A stretch of DNA of 45,233 nt from NCBI GenBank assembly GCA_030427205.1, contig JAUHXC010000068.1:1-45233 (forward strand), read 5' to 3'. The notes under the pieces are model-generated. The model did not search any database. It worked only from the letters and a program-made list of their open reading frames with translations, and was not told the DNA's origin. How positions within the stretch are numbered: the stretch's first letter is position 1; the number at the start of each line of letters is the position of its first letter. Origin of the DNA: a bacterium (GTDB lineage: Bacteria > Myxococcota_A > Bradymonadia > UBA7976 > UBA1532). Positions 1-7,756 of this stretch are shown piece by piece. The translations under genes and the position numbers were made by a program.

Positions 1-2
1 CG

Positions 3-491
3 TTCGACCTGTGCCCCAAGGCCTACGACCCCGGGCAGGACGACCTGGACGGCGACGGCCTCGGCGACGTCTGCGACGACGATGACGACGGCGACGGCCT
101 CGGCGACGGCGACGACGCCTGCCCGCGTATCGCCGACGGCCCGATCGATACCGACGGCGACGGCGCCGGCGACCTCTGCGACGACGACGACGACGGCGAC
201 GGCGTGGCCGACGACGCGCCCGACCTCTGCCCGCTCGACCCCGATCCGGCGCAGCGCGATCGGGACGGCGACGGCCTCGGCGACGCCTGCGACCCGCGCG
301 ACGACCGCCCGTTCGAAGCCCGCACGCCCGAGGAGAAGTGCGCGATCCTCATCGCCGACCGCGCGCCGACCGTCGAGCGCCTGCAGCACTGCCCGCCGCC
401 CGCCGACGAGGGCTGCGCCGCCGCGCCGGGCACCGCGCCGGCGGGCCCGTGGTGGCTGTTGATGCTCTTCGGCCTCGCCCGCCGCCGCTGA
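3..491 (+). CDS. C-terminal part of a thrombospondin type 3 repeat surface protein with a MYXO-CTERM-like tail (5' truncated by window edge)
   Basis: The frame is open from the window edge to TGA at 489-491, about 162 residues. The visible part holds Asp-rich calcium-binding TSP3 units (DLDGDGLGDVCDDD, DTDGDGAGDLCDDD, DRDGDGLGDACDP) separated by paired cysteines. A short helical linker follows, then a tail with GCAAAPG, a hydrophobic stretch PWWLLMLFGLA and terminal RRR. A Cys followed by one membrane helix and an Arg cluster is the tripartite layout of MYXO-CTERM signals, which in myxobacteria are processed by an intramembrane myxosortase for surface anchoring. The same tail type ends the protein at 26966-31552. 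The role is inferred to be a calcium-stabilised cell-surface protein; its N-terminal domains lie outside the window. Confidence 0.85.
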   Translation, partial: FDLCPKAYDPGQDDLDGDGLGDVCDDDDDGDGLGDGDDACPRIADGPIDTDGDGAGDLCDDDDDGDGVADDAPDLCPLDPDPAQRDRDGDGLGDACDPRDDRPFEARTPEEKCAILIADRAPTVERLQHCPPPADEGCAAAPGTAPAGPWWLLMLFGLARRR

Positions 492-934
492 TCGCGGCGA
501 CCCGTCCTTCGCGACCGCCCTGTCTCGGCGCCGGCCGTGACCGCCGGCGACTCAGCCCATGGCTGCCGGAGCTGGCCCCGCCGACCCCGTCGGCGCCGCG
601 TCGGGTGGTCGATCCCGTCGCGCGCGGGCCGAGTCCGCAGCCCGACGCTGCCGCCACGTCGCGCCCCATGGGTGATCCGGCCGCCGGGCGGTGACGGATC
701 ACGCCCCGTCGAGGCCGATCGGCCCGCGCCCGGGTGCCCGATCGGGGGTCGGCACCCCTGATCGGGCAGCCCGTGCGTGCGCACATCCGGCGCGCGCCGG
801 CCCGTAGCGACAGCGGCCGAGTCGCCGGGCCGGGGTCGACCCCCGCCGTGGCACACGCCGCGGTGGCCGAACTCGACGGTGGACCGGCGACTCGGGATAG
901 GATACCGCCGCGCACCACAGACGACGGAGGCGAC
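492..934. other. 443-nt intergenic region with one strong hairpin
   Basis: There is no convincing gene here. Open frames crossing it on both strands have no Shine-Dalgarno sequence or recognisable domain and belong to the general GC-driven excess of open frames. The only structured element seen is the hairpin at 735-768. The last part (about 890-934) must carry the leader of the lipoprotein at 935, with a GGAGG just before its ATG. I see no clear sigma-70 promoter. Confidence 0.6.
735..768. terminator. Strong GC-rich hairpin (15-bp stem, 4-nt loop), terminator-like or regulatory
   Basis: Positions 735-749 pair with 754-768 through 15 consecutive pairs, one of them G-T (G-U in RNA), around the loop CGGC at 750-753. 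There is no T-tract on either side, so it is not a classic intrinsic terminator. It lies about 245 nt after the upstream stop and 166 nt before the lipoprotein start. It could be a Rho-independent-like stem, an mRNA-stability element or a protein-binding palindrome (the outer arms contain CCCGATC/GATCGGG). Confidence 0.5.
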
Positions 935-1558
935 ATGCGACGACTCGCGCTGGGGCTGTTCGGACTGCTGGCCGCGATCGGCGGCCTCGCCTGCGTGCCG
1001 GGCGGCGGCGGGGGAGGAGGATCGGGCGGCGCGGGCGGCGCGGGCGCGATGCCCGACGCGGGTGGGCCAGGGCAGGCGCTCGACGAGCGCTGCGTCGCGC
1101 TGTGCGAGGACGAAGACCCGGTCTGCGCCGACGCGGTGAACGGGTGCCGGGCGGTCTGCGCGGCGCGTATCGACGGGCTCGAGGGGCTGTGCCGCGCCTG
1201 CCTGCTCGAAGACGCCAACGGCGGCGCCTGCGCCGGCGGCGCGACGTGCTGCCCCGACCCGGAGTTCCCCACGTCGACCCTCGACTGCGCCGAGGTCTGC
1301 GCCGAGCAACCCGGCGCCGCGCCGGCCGATCCGCACCCGCTGTGCCTCGACGTCTGCAGCGACGAGGACCCGGCCTGCGCCGAGGACGCCGCCGCGTGCC
1401 TCGCCGAGTGCGCCCGCCTGATCGAGGGGGTCTCGGGCTACTGCGCGACCTGCCTGCTCGAAGAGGCCAACGGCGGCGCTTGCGCCGGCGGCGCGTCGTG
1501 CTGCCCGTCGTTCTCCCCCGGTCGCTCGGTGCTCGACTGCGTCGACGTCTGCGATTGA
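935..1558 (+). CDS. Small Cys-rich lipoprotein with a duplicated module
   Basis: The 207-aa product starts at an ATG preceded by GACGGAGG (about 5-nt spacing). The open frame extends upstream to 734, but that part has no signal or ribosome site. The N-terminus is a lipoprotein-type signal (MRRLALGLFGLLAAIGGLAC, Cys20), with a weak lipobox, followed by a Gly-rich linker. Two homologous modules of about 70 residues follow, roughly residues 52-120 and 134-207. Each has CxxxC, a central LCRAC/YCATC, an exact NGGACAGGA followed by CC, and a closing DCxxVC. The cysteine spacing is nearly identical in the two copies, so this is an internal duplication of a disulfide-rich fold. No known family is recognised. 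The site of action is probably the outer leaflet or periplasm. Confidence 0.8.
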   Translation: MRRLALGLFGLLAAIGGLACVPGGGGGGGSGGAGGAGAMPDAGGPGQALDERCVALCEDEDPVCADAVNGCRAVCAARIDGLEGLCRACLLEDANGGACAGGATCCPDPEFPTSTLDCAEVCAEQPGAAPADPHPLCLDVCSDEDPACAEDAAACLAECARLIEGVSGYCATCLLEEANGGACAGGASCCPSFSPGRSVLDCVDVCD

Positions 1559-1561
1559 CGC

Positions 1562-3301
1562 CTACCGCTCGGCGCAGACGTCGATCGGCTCGGGCGCCGC
1601 GAAGACCGGCTCGCCCACCAGCGCAGCGGGGGCGGCCTGCCACTCGATGCGGATCCACCAGTGCTCGCCGGCGGCGTCGCTGGGCATGTCGTGCGCCCGC
1701 ATCAGCGCGTCGAGCGGCACGCCGTCGAGCGTGATGCCCGAGCCGTGCCGCACCCGCAGCGCCGTCGAGACGTGCAGCGGCGCGTCGGGCCAGCGGGTCC
1801 ACAAGAAGTCGACGCTGAAGTCCGTCGAGACCCCGCGCCAGGCGCACGGATCGGCGGTGGGCCGCAGCAGCCGCCCGAGGCCGTGGAAGCCGCCGGTGGT
1901 CAGGCGCGCGTCATCGAACGCGACGCTGCCCGACAGCCCGATCGCCGGCAGCCGCGGGTGGGGTCGACCGTCGGCGTCGGCCGGCGCGAGCCACTGCCGC
2001 TCGCCGTGCAGGTGCAGCAGCCAGCCGTTCGATTCGGGCCAGCCGCCGAAGAGCTGCGCCAGCGCCGGCAGCCCGTCGTGGCGCGGCGCGGTCAGGTGCC
2101 AGCGCTGGCCGCGGGGCAGATAGGCGCAGCGCCCGCCCCACGGGCAGATGGGCTCGGCGCCGAGGCGCGGGGGGCACTCGGCAGCGACCGCGCACTCGGG
2201 GGGCGGCGTCCAGGCGCGGCCGCAGCGGGTCTCGCGGGGGGCGCAGGCGCCGTCGACGCAGTCGCCGTGGGCGCAGTCGCCGTCGTCGCGGCAGTCGAGC
2301 CCGGCGGGCGTCGGCGGCAAGCAGCGGCCGTCGACGCACTGCATGTCGCGCGGGCAGGGCGTCGCGTCGCCGCAGACGGCGCCCGGCTCGAGCCGCGGCG
2401 CGCAGAGCACGCTCTCCGGGTCGCAGGTGAGCGCGGGCGCACACCACGGGTCGCTGTCGGCGGCGCACGGGTCGCCGATACCGCCGGCCGGCACGCAGCG
2501 CAGGCCGTCGGAGGTCGGCTCACAGGCGTGGTCGCCGGCGCATGCCGCCCGGGCGGGCTGGAAGAGGCCGTCGCGGGGGAAGCCGATGGCTATCGGTCGC
2601 GTATCGTCGCTGCACCGGGCGCCGGGTCCCGCCGGCGGGGGCCGGTCCGCCGCTCGACAGGCGTCCTCGGCGCAGGGCGCGCCGCGCGGCGCGCACGTAC
2701 TCGCCGCGCAGTACAGGCCGTCGGCGCAGCCGGCGTCGGCGTCGCACGGGTCGCCTTCGCCGGCGCGCGGCGCGCACTGGCCGCCGCACTCGGCGTCGAG
2801 GCGGCAGTAGGACGCCGGGCCGCAGGCGTCGCTGACGATGCACGGGGCGCCGTCGGGCTGCAGGCCGATGAAGGCCCGGGCGCAGGCGGGCCCTTCGAAC
2901 CACGGCGGGGCACACTCTTCGCCGTCGCGCACCGCGGCGAGGCAGGCCGCGGCGGCCGTCGGATCGATCGCGACCCGCCCCTGCAGCACCGCCTCGCCCA
3001 GCGCGCGCAGGTTGCGATCGAAGAGGTCGTTGGCCCGGTCGAGCCGGCAGCGCTCGGCGCGGCCCGAGCAGGTGCTCCAGCGGGCGCACAGGGCGCGGTA
3101 GAGGTCGCCGACGAAGGCGTGCCACTCGGCGCGCGACCAGGGCTGCGCCTCGACCGCCGGCGGCTCGACCCCGAGGTCGGCGGCGGGCGGCGACGGCGCG
3201 ATGCAGCCGCCGAGCGACGCGGCGACGCAGAGCAGGGCGAGCAGAGACGGGGCGAGCGGGCACGGGGCGCGCAGGCGCGGGGCGCGGCGGGCGGACGGCA
3301 T
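1562..3301 (-). CDS. Large Cys-rich secreted lipoprotein (Dickkopf-like Cys-rich repeats)
   Basis: The 579-aa product has ATG at 3301 and GGAG 5 nt upstream. The signal peptide ends in a good lipobox (SLGGC, Cys33). Residues about 50-130 are helical, with paired cysteines. Residues about 145-360 hold serial Cys-rich units such as CVDGRCLPP, DCRDDGDCAHGDC and GDPCDADAGCADGLYC, similar to the Dickkopf N-terminal Cys-rich domains common in myxobacterial secreted proteins. The C-terminal 200 residues (with WHLTAP, GWLLHLHGERQW and WWIRIEWQ) have few cysteines and are beta-rich, perhaps a ligand-binding domain. It is convergent with the preceding lipoprotein gene (3-nt gap) and is the last of three minus-strand genes. 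The function is unknown; a surface adhesion or binding role is inferred. Confidence 0.8.
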   Translation of the reverse strand: MPSARRAPRLRAPCPLAPSLLALLCVAASLGGCIAPSPPAADLGVEPPAVEAQPWSRAEWHAFVGDLYRALCARWSTCSGRAERCRLDRANDLFDRNLRALGEAVLQGRVAIDPTAAAACLAAVRDGEECAPPWFEGPACARAFIGLQPDGAPCIVSDACGPASYCRLDAECGGQCAPRAGEGDPCDADAGCADGLYCAASTCAPRGAPCAEDACRAADRPPPAGPGARCSDDTRPIAIGFPRDGLFQPARAACAGDHACEPTSDGLRCVPAGGIGDPCAADSDPWCAPALTCDPESVLCAPRLEPGAVCGDATPCPRDMQCVDGRCLPPTPAGLDCRDDGDCAHGDCVDGACAPRETRCGRAWTPPPECAVAAECPPRLGAEPICPWGGRCAYLPRGQRWHLTAPRHDGLPALAQLFGGWPESNGWLLHLHGERQWLAPADADGRPHPRLPAIGLSGSVAFDDARLTTGGFHGLGRLLRPTADPCAWRGVSTDFSVDFLWTRWPDAPLHVSTALRVRHGSGITLDGVPLDALMRAHDMPSDAAGEHWWIRIEWQAAPAALVGEPVFAAPEPIDVCAER

Positions 3302-3419
3302 GACGACTCCGGAGGACGACGGGGGTACGCGGGCTCGTCATGCACTAGGCGGGCGCGGGCGGCTCCTTTACGGCTGCGCTCTTGGCGTCACTCGGCCATC
3401 GACGGGTGCGGCGGCGGCT

Positions 3420-4112
3420 TCAGGTCGACGGGCGCCGCAGCAGCGCCCGCAGCAGCACGATGTGCCCGGCCAGCGCGCCCGCGACGCAGATCGAGACGAT
3501 CCACGAGAACGGGAAGAACCACGGCAGCATCACCGGCGGGTCGTTCATGAAGACCCGCAGCGGGGTGGGCGCCGAGCCCACCGCGACCCGCATCACGTTG
3601 AGCAGCAGGCCCAGCCCGATCACCGCGAACAGCCAGGCCGCCGCGCGGGGCAGCGGCCGGCGCAGCCCGACGAGGCCCAGCACCAGCGCGAGGAGACCGG
3701 TCACGATGTCGGGGTTCTGGCCGCTCCAGGTCATCTGCTCGGGCAGGGTGCCGCCGCTCACCCAGGCGTGCAGCACCAGCTCGAGCGGCAGCCGAAAGGC
3801 ATGGAAGCCCACCAACGCGGCGAGCGGCAGCGCGCTCAGCCGGCGGCCCATCGGCGAGAGCGCCAGGCCGATGGCGCTCAGATTGCACAGGGCGAAGAAG
3901 CCCATCACCGCCATCTCGGCCCGGCCGATCACCAGCGGCGCCGCCGCGGTGAGGGCCAGCCACAGCGCGGCGGCGAGCGCGGCCCGGCGGGTACGCTCGG
4001 GCGCGGCGCGCCGCACGCCGTAGAGCGCGAGCGCGACCGTACCGGCGACCACCGCCACGAAGGCCGCCGTCGACAGCGGCGCGGGGTATACGAAGTCGTT
4101 CAGGGCGTGCAA
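3420..4112 (-). CDS. Polytopic integral membrane protein, function unknown
   Basis: The 230-aa product starts at TTG (4110-4112), chosen because GGAGG sits 6 nt upstream, just before the preceding stop at 4129. No better ATG exists near the N-terminus. About six or seven hydrophobic segments can be seen (roughly residues 13-32, 44-62, 67-87, 95-116, 137-150, 158-177 and 200-222). Between the fourth and fifth is a conserved-looking loop with polar and aromatic residues (FHAFRLPLELVLHAW, GTLPEQMTWSGQNPDI). I do not recognise a catalytic motif; it lacks the EExxxR motif of CPBP proteases. It is probably translated from one mRNA with the upstream lipoprotein (16-nt gap). Confidence 0.75.
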   Translation of the reverse strand: MHALNDFVYPAPLSTAAFVAVVAGTVALALYGVRRAAPERTRRAALAAALWLALTAAAPLVIGRAEMAVMGFFALCNLSAIGLALSPMGRRLSALPLAALVGFHAFRLPLELVLHAWVSGGTLPEQMTWSGQNPDIVTGLLALVLGLVGLRRPLPRAAAWLFAVIGLGLLLNVMRVAVGSAPTPLRVFMNDPPVMLPWFFPFSWIVSICVAGALAGHIVLLRALLRRPST

Positions 4113-4128
4113 CGGCAGCCTCCGGGGT

Positions 4129-4827
4129 TCAGCGGCGGGGCACGACGTCGACGGTGATCTCGGCGCTGCACGGCACGCCGCCGTCGGGGGCGAGCGCGTC
4201 GGCGATCAGCGTCTGCGCGCCGTTGTTCAGCGTCACGTCGGCGAACGCCACCTCGCCCGGCTCGGCCTCGCCGATGCCCACCCGGCCGGTATGGGTCGCC
4301 TCGCCGACCGTCAGCCGCACGCCGTAGCCCGGCGGCAGGTCGGTGCCCACCCGCACCGTCATCTGGGTGCGGGCCTGCGGCGCGTTGTCGTCGGTGGCTT
4401 CGAAGACGGTCTGGCCGTCCACCGGGCGGGTGAAGACCAGGCGGCAGGTATTCGGCGGCGCGGCGTCGCCGTCGCCCGGATCGATCACCGCGAAGCGATA
4501 CGGGGCGGCGGGGCCCGCTTCGGGCAGGCGCTCGGCGCCCAGCTCGGCGTACCAGGTGAAGACCGTGCCCCGCCCGGCCGGCGGCAGCTGACCGACGAAC
4601 TGCCCCGAGCCGACCGCTTCGAGGGGCAGCGCGGCGAACTCGGCGCCGTTGACCGCCCACCAGACCCGCGGCGTCTCGCCGGTGGTGAGCAGCGCGACGC
4701 CCCACGGCCCCGGCGGCGGGCCCATGCCGCGCGGGCCCTCGGCGTCGAGCAGGCGCAGCTGGCCGTCCTCGGCGCAGGCGAAGAGCAGCGTCATGACGAG
4801 CGGCAGCAGGAGCGGGGCGCAGCGCAT
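4129..4827 (-). CDS. Putative lipoprotein of unknown function
   Basis: The 232-aa product starts with MRCAPLLLPLVMTLLFAC; the hydrophobic stretch and LFAC lipobox (Cys18) fix the start at 4827, although the frame stays open to 5520. The mature part is beta-rich with no transmembrane segment. It contains TPRVWWAVNGAEFAAL, TVFTWYAELGAERLPEAG and a late segment with one more pair of cysteines (NTC and GVPC). Paired beta-sandwich (Ig-like or fibronectin-like) folds are a guess. It is divergent from the Sel1 gene at 4924 and upstream of the membrane protein at 4112, with which it probably forms an operon. Confidence 0.78.
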   Translation of the reverse strand: MRCAPLLLPLVMTLLFACAEDGQLRLLDAEGPRGMGPPPGPWGVALLTTGETPRVWWAVNGAEFAALPLEAVGSGQFVGQLPPAGRGTVFTWYAELGAERLPEAGPAAPYRFAVIDPGDGDAAPPNTCRLVFTRPVDGQTVFEATDDNAPQARTQMTVRVGTDLPPGYGVRLTVGEATHTGRVGIGEAEPGEVAFADVTLNNGAQTLIADALAPDGGVPCSAEITVDVVPRR

Positions 4828-4923
4828 GGCGCACAGGGTCGTGCAGACCGCCGTCTCGGGCAAGGGCGGCGTCACGGGCCCGGCCTGTGGCATCATCGAG
4901 CCCGACTCGATGGGGGCGCGATC

Positions 4924-5889
4924 ATGAACCGGAACATCCTGGCGGCGATCGTCACCGTGGTCCTCACCGTCGTCGGGCTGTGGTGGATCCTGCCCGACCT
5001 GCCCGACGCGCGCTCGACCTGCGAGCACTACCTGAGCAAGAGCTTCGACCCTCAGCCGCCCAACGCGGTCGAGGCCTGCACCGAGGTCTGCGCCGAGGGG
5101 CACGTCAGAGCCTGTCGCCTGGCGGGCGACGCGCAGCTGAAGGCCGGCGCGTACGACGAGGCGCGCCGGCTGTATACGCTGAAGTGCGAGCACGCCGGCG
5201 AGGCCCGCTGCAGCGCCGTCGCCGCGGTCGACACCCACATCGCGCGGCTGGCGTGGGTCGAGGCGCGGGAGGCCCTCGACGGGCGGCTGGCGGGCTGCGC
5301 ATCCGATCGCGCGCGCTGCGAGCGGGCCTGCGATGACGGCGACGTGCTGTTCTGTAATCGGCTGGCGGTGATGTACGCCCAGGGCCGCGGCGTATCCGCC
5401 GACGTCGAGCGCAGCCAGCAGTACTACGAGCGGGCCTGCGCGCTGCACGACGTGGCGCGGGTCTGCCCGGTGAGCTACCTCGCCCGACAGGAGCGCTGCC
5501 GGGCGCGGGTCTCGCCGCATTGCGACCCCGACGAAGACGGGCCCTGCACGCCGACCACCCCGTCGAGCTGCCGCACCCCGTACTACGCCTCCGACATGTC
5601 TCCCGAGGTGCTCTACACCGCCTGCGCCGGCCGCCGCGCGTGCGCCGCCCTCGCCCGCGAGCAGTGCCTGCTGGCCCCCGAGCGCTGCGTGGCCGCCTGC
5701 GACGCGGGGGACGGCGCCCGCTGCCGGACGGTGGCCCGGATGTACCAGCAGGGCGAGGGGCTGGTGCGCAACCCGGCCAAGGCGCGGGTCGCGTTCGAAG
5801 AGGCGTGCCGGCTGGGTGATACGGCGAGCTGCGGCGATGACGCCGACGCCCCGCGGCCCGCCGTGCTCAAGCCGCTGCCGCTGCCCTGA
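4924..5889 (+). CDS. Membrane-anchored Sel1/HCP-like Cys-rich repeat protein
   Basis: The 321-aa product starts at the ATG at 4924, after a G-rich stretch (GGGG, about 8 nt upstream). Longer in-frame versions reach 4291 but only as antisense to the lipoprotein. One N-terminal membrane segment (residues about 5-24) looks like an uncleaved anchor. Two good Sel1 motifs are seen: AVMYAQGRGVSADVERSQQY followed by an AC pair, and ARMYQQGEGLVRNPAKARVA ending EEACRLGDTASC. Paired cysteines every 30-40 residues (CDDGDVLFC, CDAGDGARC) match HCP-type disulfide-stabilised Sel1 proteins. Such repeats form alpha-solenoids for protein-protein contacts. The cellular location is the periplasm or the outer face of the inner membrane; the partner is unknown. 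Confidence 0.85.
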   Translation: MNRNILAAIVTVVLTVVGLWWILPDLPDARSTCEHYLSKSFDPQPPNAVEACTEVCAEGHVRACRLAGDAQLKAGAYDEARRLYTLKCEHAGEARCSAVAAVDTHIARLAWVEAREALDGRLAGCASDRARCERACDDGDVLFCNRLAVMYAQGRGVSADVERSQQYYERACALHDVARVCPVSYLARQERCRARVSPHCDPDEDGPCTPTTPSSCRTPYYASDMSPEVLYTACAGRRACAALAREQCLLAPERCVAACDAGDGARCRTVARMYQQGEGLVRNPAKARVAFEEACRLGDTASCGDDADAPRPAVLKPLPLP

Positions 5890-5928
5890 ACCGCGCGCGT
5901 CGGCCGCGCCTGCGACGCTGTCCCGCGA

Positions 5929-5959
5929 CGCTGTACAGCGCTGCGCGCGCCGGTTATAT
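5929..5959 (+). promoter_or_regulatory. Perfect 12-nt palindrome next to a -10-like TTATAT, upstream of the gene at 5991
   Basis: CGCTGTACAGCG at 5929-5940 equals its own reverse complement. TTATAT at 5954-5959 is an AT-rich island in very GC-rich sequence, 31 nt before the GTG at 5991, at the right place for a -10 element. No good -35 is visible at 17 nt. The palindrome could be an operator overlapping the promoter. The assignment rests on position and symmetry only. Confidence 0.4.
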
Positions 5960-5990
5960 AGCGCCGACCCCCGTCCCCGTGGAGGCGCCC

Positions 5991-7733
5991 GTGTCCCACC
6001 CCGCCGAAGACCTGCTGCGCGCCCTCGCCCGCCAGATGGCCGCTGGCCAGCGGGTGCTGCTCGTCGGCGCCTCGTTCGAGACGTTGGCCCTGCTCGCCGA
6101 CGCCGAGGTGCGCGAGCTGGTGATCGTCAGCGACGACGCCGACCCCGACGCGCCCGACGGCGAGACGGCCACCGGCGCGCCGCTGCGCATGCGGCCCGAC
6201 TGGAAGGAGCGCCCCCGCTCGAAGGACGTCATCCTCGATCCGGCCGGCGAGATGCCCGCCGCCGAGGCGGTGCGCATCCTCAAGAAGCACGGGGTCTACC
6301 TCTCGGCGGTCGAGGGGCCGGCGCTCGTCGCGTTGGCCCACCGCGAGGCGGTCACCGCCGAGCGGGTGGGGGCCCTGCGGGTGCCCGGTGAGCTCGACGG
6401 GCCCTTCGTGCAGGCGCTGGCCGCCGAGGTCGAGGCCGAGGCGGGGCCGGTGATCCACGTCGCCGGCCATACCGCGCCGAGCCTGCCCGCCGCCGCGTGT
6501 CTGATCCCGCCGCCGGGCGTCGATCGGGCCGCGCTGCAGGCGGTGGAGACCGAGCGCGACGGGCTGCGCGCCGATCTGCTCGCCGCCGAGGCGCGCATCG
6601 TCGCCCTCGAGGCCGAGCGGGCGGCGGCCGACGCGGCGACGGCGGTGGAGAGCACCCGCGCCGAGCTGGCCGAGGCCCGGCTGGCCGAGGCCGCCGACCG
6701 GGCCGAGGGCCTGCAGGTGCAGCTCGACGCGGCCCTCGACGCCGGCGCCAACGCCGAGAAGGCCCTCGCCGACAAGACCACCGAGCTGGCCGAGCTGGAG
6801 ACCGAGTTCGAGGCGGTGCGCACCGAGCTGGCCGAGCGCCGGGTCGAGGACAACCGCTTCGCCCGGCTGCGGGCCCGCTTCGCCGAGGCCCGCGACCAGA
6901 TGACCGCCGAGGTCACCGCGCTGCGGGCCCGCCTGCGCGAGGTCGACGGGCCGGCGGTGGACGCCGAGGAGCTCGCCGCGTCGCGGGAGCGGGCGCGGGC
7001 CGAGACCGTGCGGCTCATCGCCCGGCTGAGCGATACCATCGAGCGGCTCGCGCCCGATCGGCGCCTGCCGGCGACGCCGGTGCCCGCCGACGACGAGGCG
7101 GCCGGCGCGGCGCTGGACGCCTGGCTCGAGTCGGTGGAGGGCGCCGTCGAGGCGGTGGCCGCCGATCTGGAGTATCTGCGCGAGGCCGAGGCCGACTGGA
7201 TCGACCGCGGGGCCCAGATGGGCGCGCGCCTGCGCGAGCTGCGGGCGGCGGTGACCGCGCTGGAGGCCGAGCGCGACGCCCCGGCGGCGCGGGCCTTCGT
7301 GGCTGCGCCCGAGCCCGGCGAGCTCGAGCGGCGGGTCTCGGCCCTCGAGGCGGCGCTGCAGGCCGAGCGTGATCTGCGGGCCGCCGAGGCCGCCGAGCGG
7401 CGGCGGGCCATCGCCGCGGCCCGCGACGCCGAGGGGGTGCACGGCACGCTGCGGGCGGGCATGGGCGATCTGCGGCGGCGGCTGGCCGCCGAGAGCCTGG
7501 GCCGGGCCGCCGCCGAAGACGAACTGCGCCGGCTGCACGCCGAGCTCGAACAGCGCGCCGCCCGCGCCGCCGAGCTGGAAGATGTGCTCACCGCCCACGA
7601 GCGCATGGAGGGCCTGTTGACCGCCGCCCTGCAGACCGCCGAGTCGCGCACCGAGGTCGCCGAGGACGCCCGCCGTCAGGCGGAGGCCAACCTGCGGGTG
7701 CTGCGGGCGGAGTTCGAGCGCCGCGCGGGCTGA
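5991..7733 (+). CDS. Long coiled-coil protein with an N-terminal Rossmann/methyltransferase-like domain
   Basis: The start is taken as GTG at 5991, because GGAGG at 5981-5985 is 5 nt upstream; the GTG at 5979 has no such site. The product is 580 aa with no signal peptide, so it is predicted cytoplasmic. Residues about 15-175 begin with GQRVLLVGASFETLALLADA, a beta-turn-alpha resembling motif I of SAM-binding folds, but later catalytic motifs are not evident, so it may be a non-catalytic relic. From about residue 180 to the end the sequence is Ala/Glu/Arg-rich heptads, a long coiled coil with one break near residues 340-390. It is convergent with the kinase gene (23-nt gap). A scaffolding or cytoskeletal role is inferred; no family name is certain. 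Confidence 0.75.
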   Translation: MSHPAEDLLRALARQMAAGQRVLLVGASFETLALLADAEVRELVIVSDDADPDAPDGETATGAPLRMRPDWKERPRSKDVILDPAGEMPAAEAVRILKKHGVYLSAVEGPALVALAHREAVTAERVGALRVPGELDGPFVQALAAEVEAEAGPVIHVAGHTAPSLPAAACLIPPPGVDRAALQAVETERDGLRADLLAAEARIVALEAERAAADAATAVESTRAELAEARLAEAADRAEGLQVQLDAALDAGANAEKALADKTTELAELETEFEAVRTELAERRVEDNRFARLRARFAEARDQMTAEVTALRARLREVDGPAVDAEELAASRERARAETVRLIARLSDTIERLAPDRRLPATPVPADDEAAGAALDAWLESVEGAVEAVAADLEYLREAEADWIDRGAQMGARLRELRAAVTALEAERDAPAARAFVAAPEPGELERRVSALEAALQAERDLRAAEAAERRRAIAAARDAEGVHGTLRAGMGDLRRRLAAESLGRAAAEDELRRLHAELEQRAARAAELEDVLTAHERMEGLLTAALQTAESRTEVAEDARRQAEANLRVLRAEFERRAG

Positions 7734-7756
7734 GCGGGCTCGAACGGGCGCGGCCC

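Noticed and set aside
4291..4923. N-terminal extension of the Sel1 protein frame
   Set aside because: It runs antisense to the lipoprotein gene, and the ATG at 4924 gives a proper membrane anchor.
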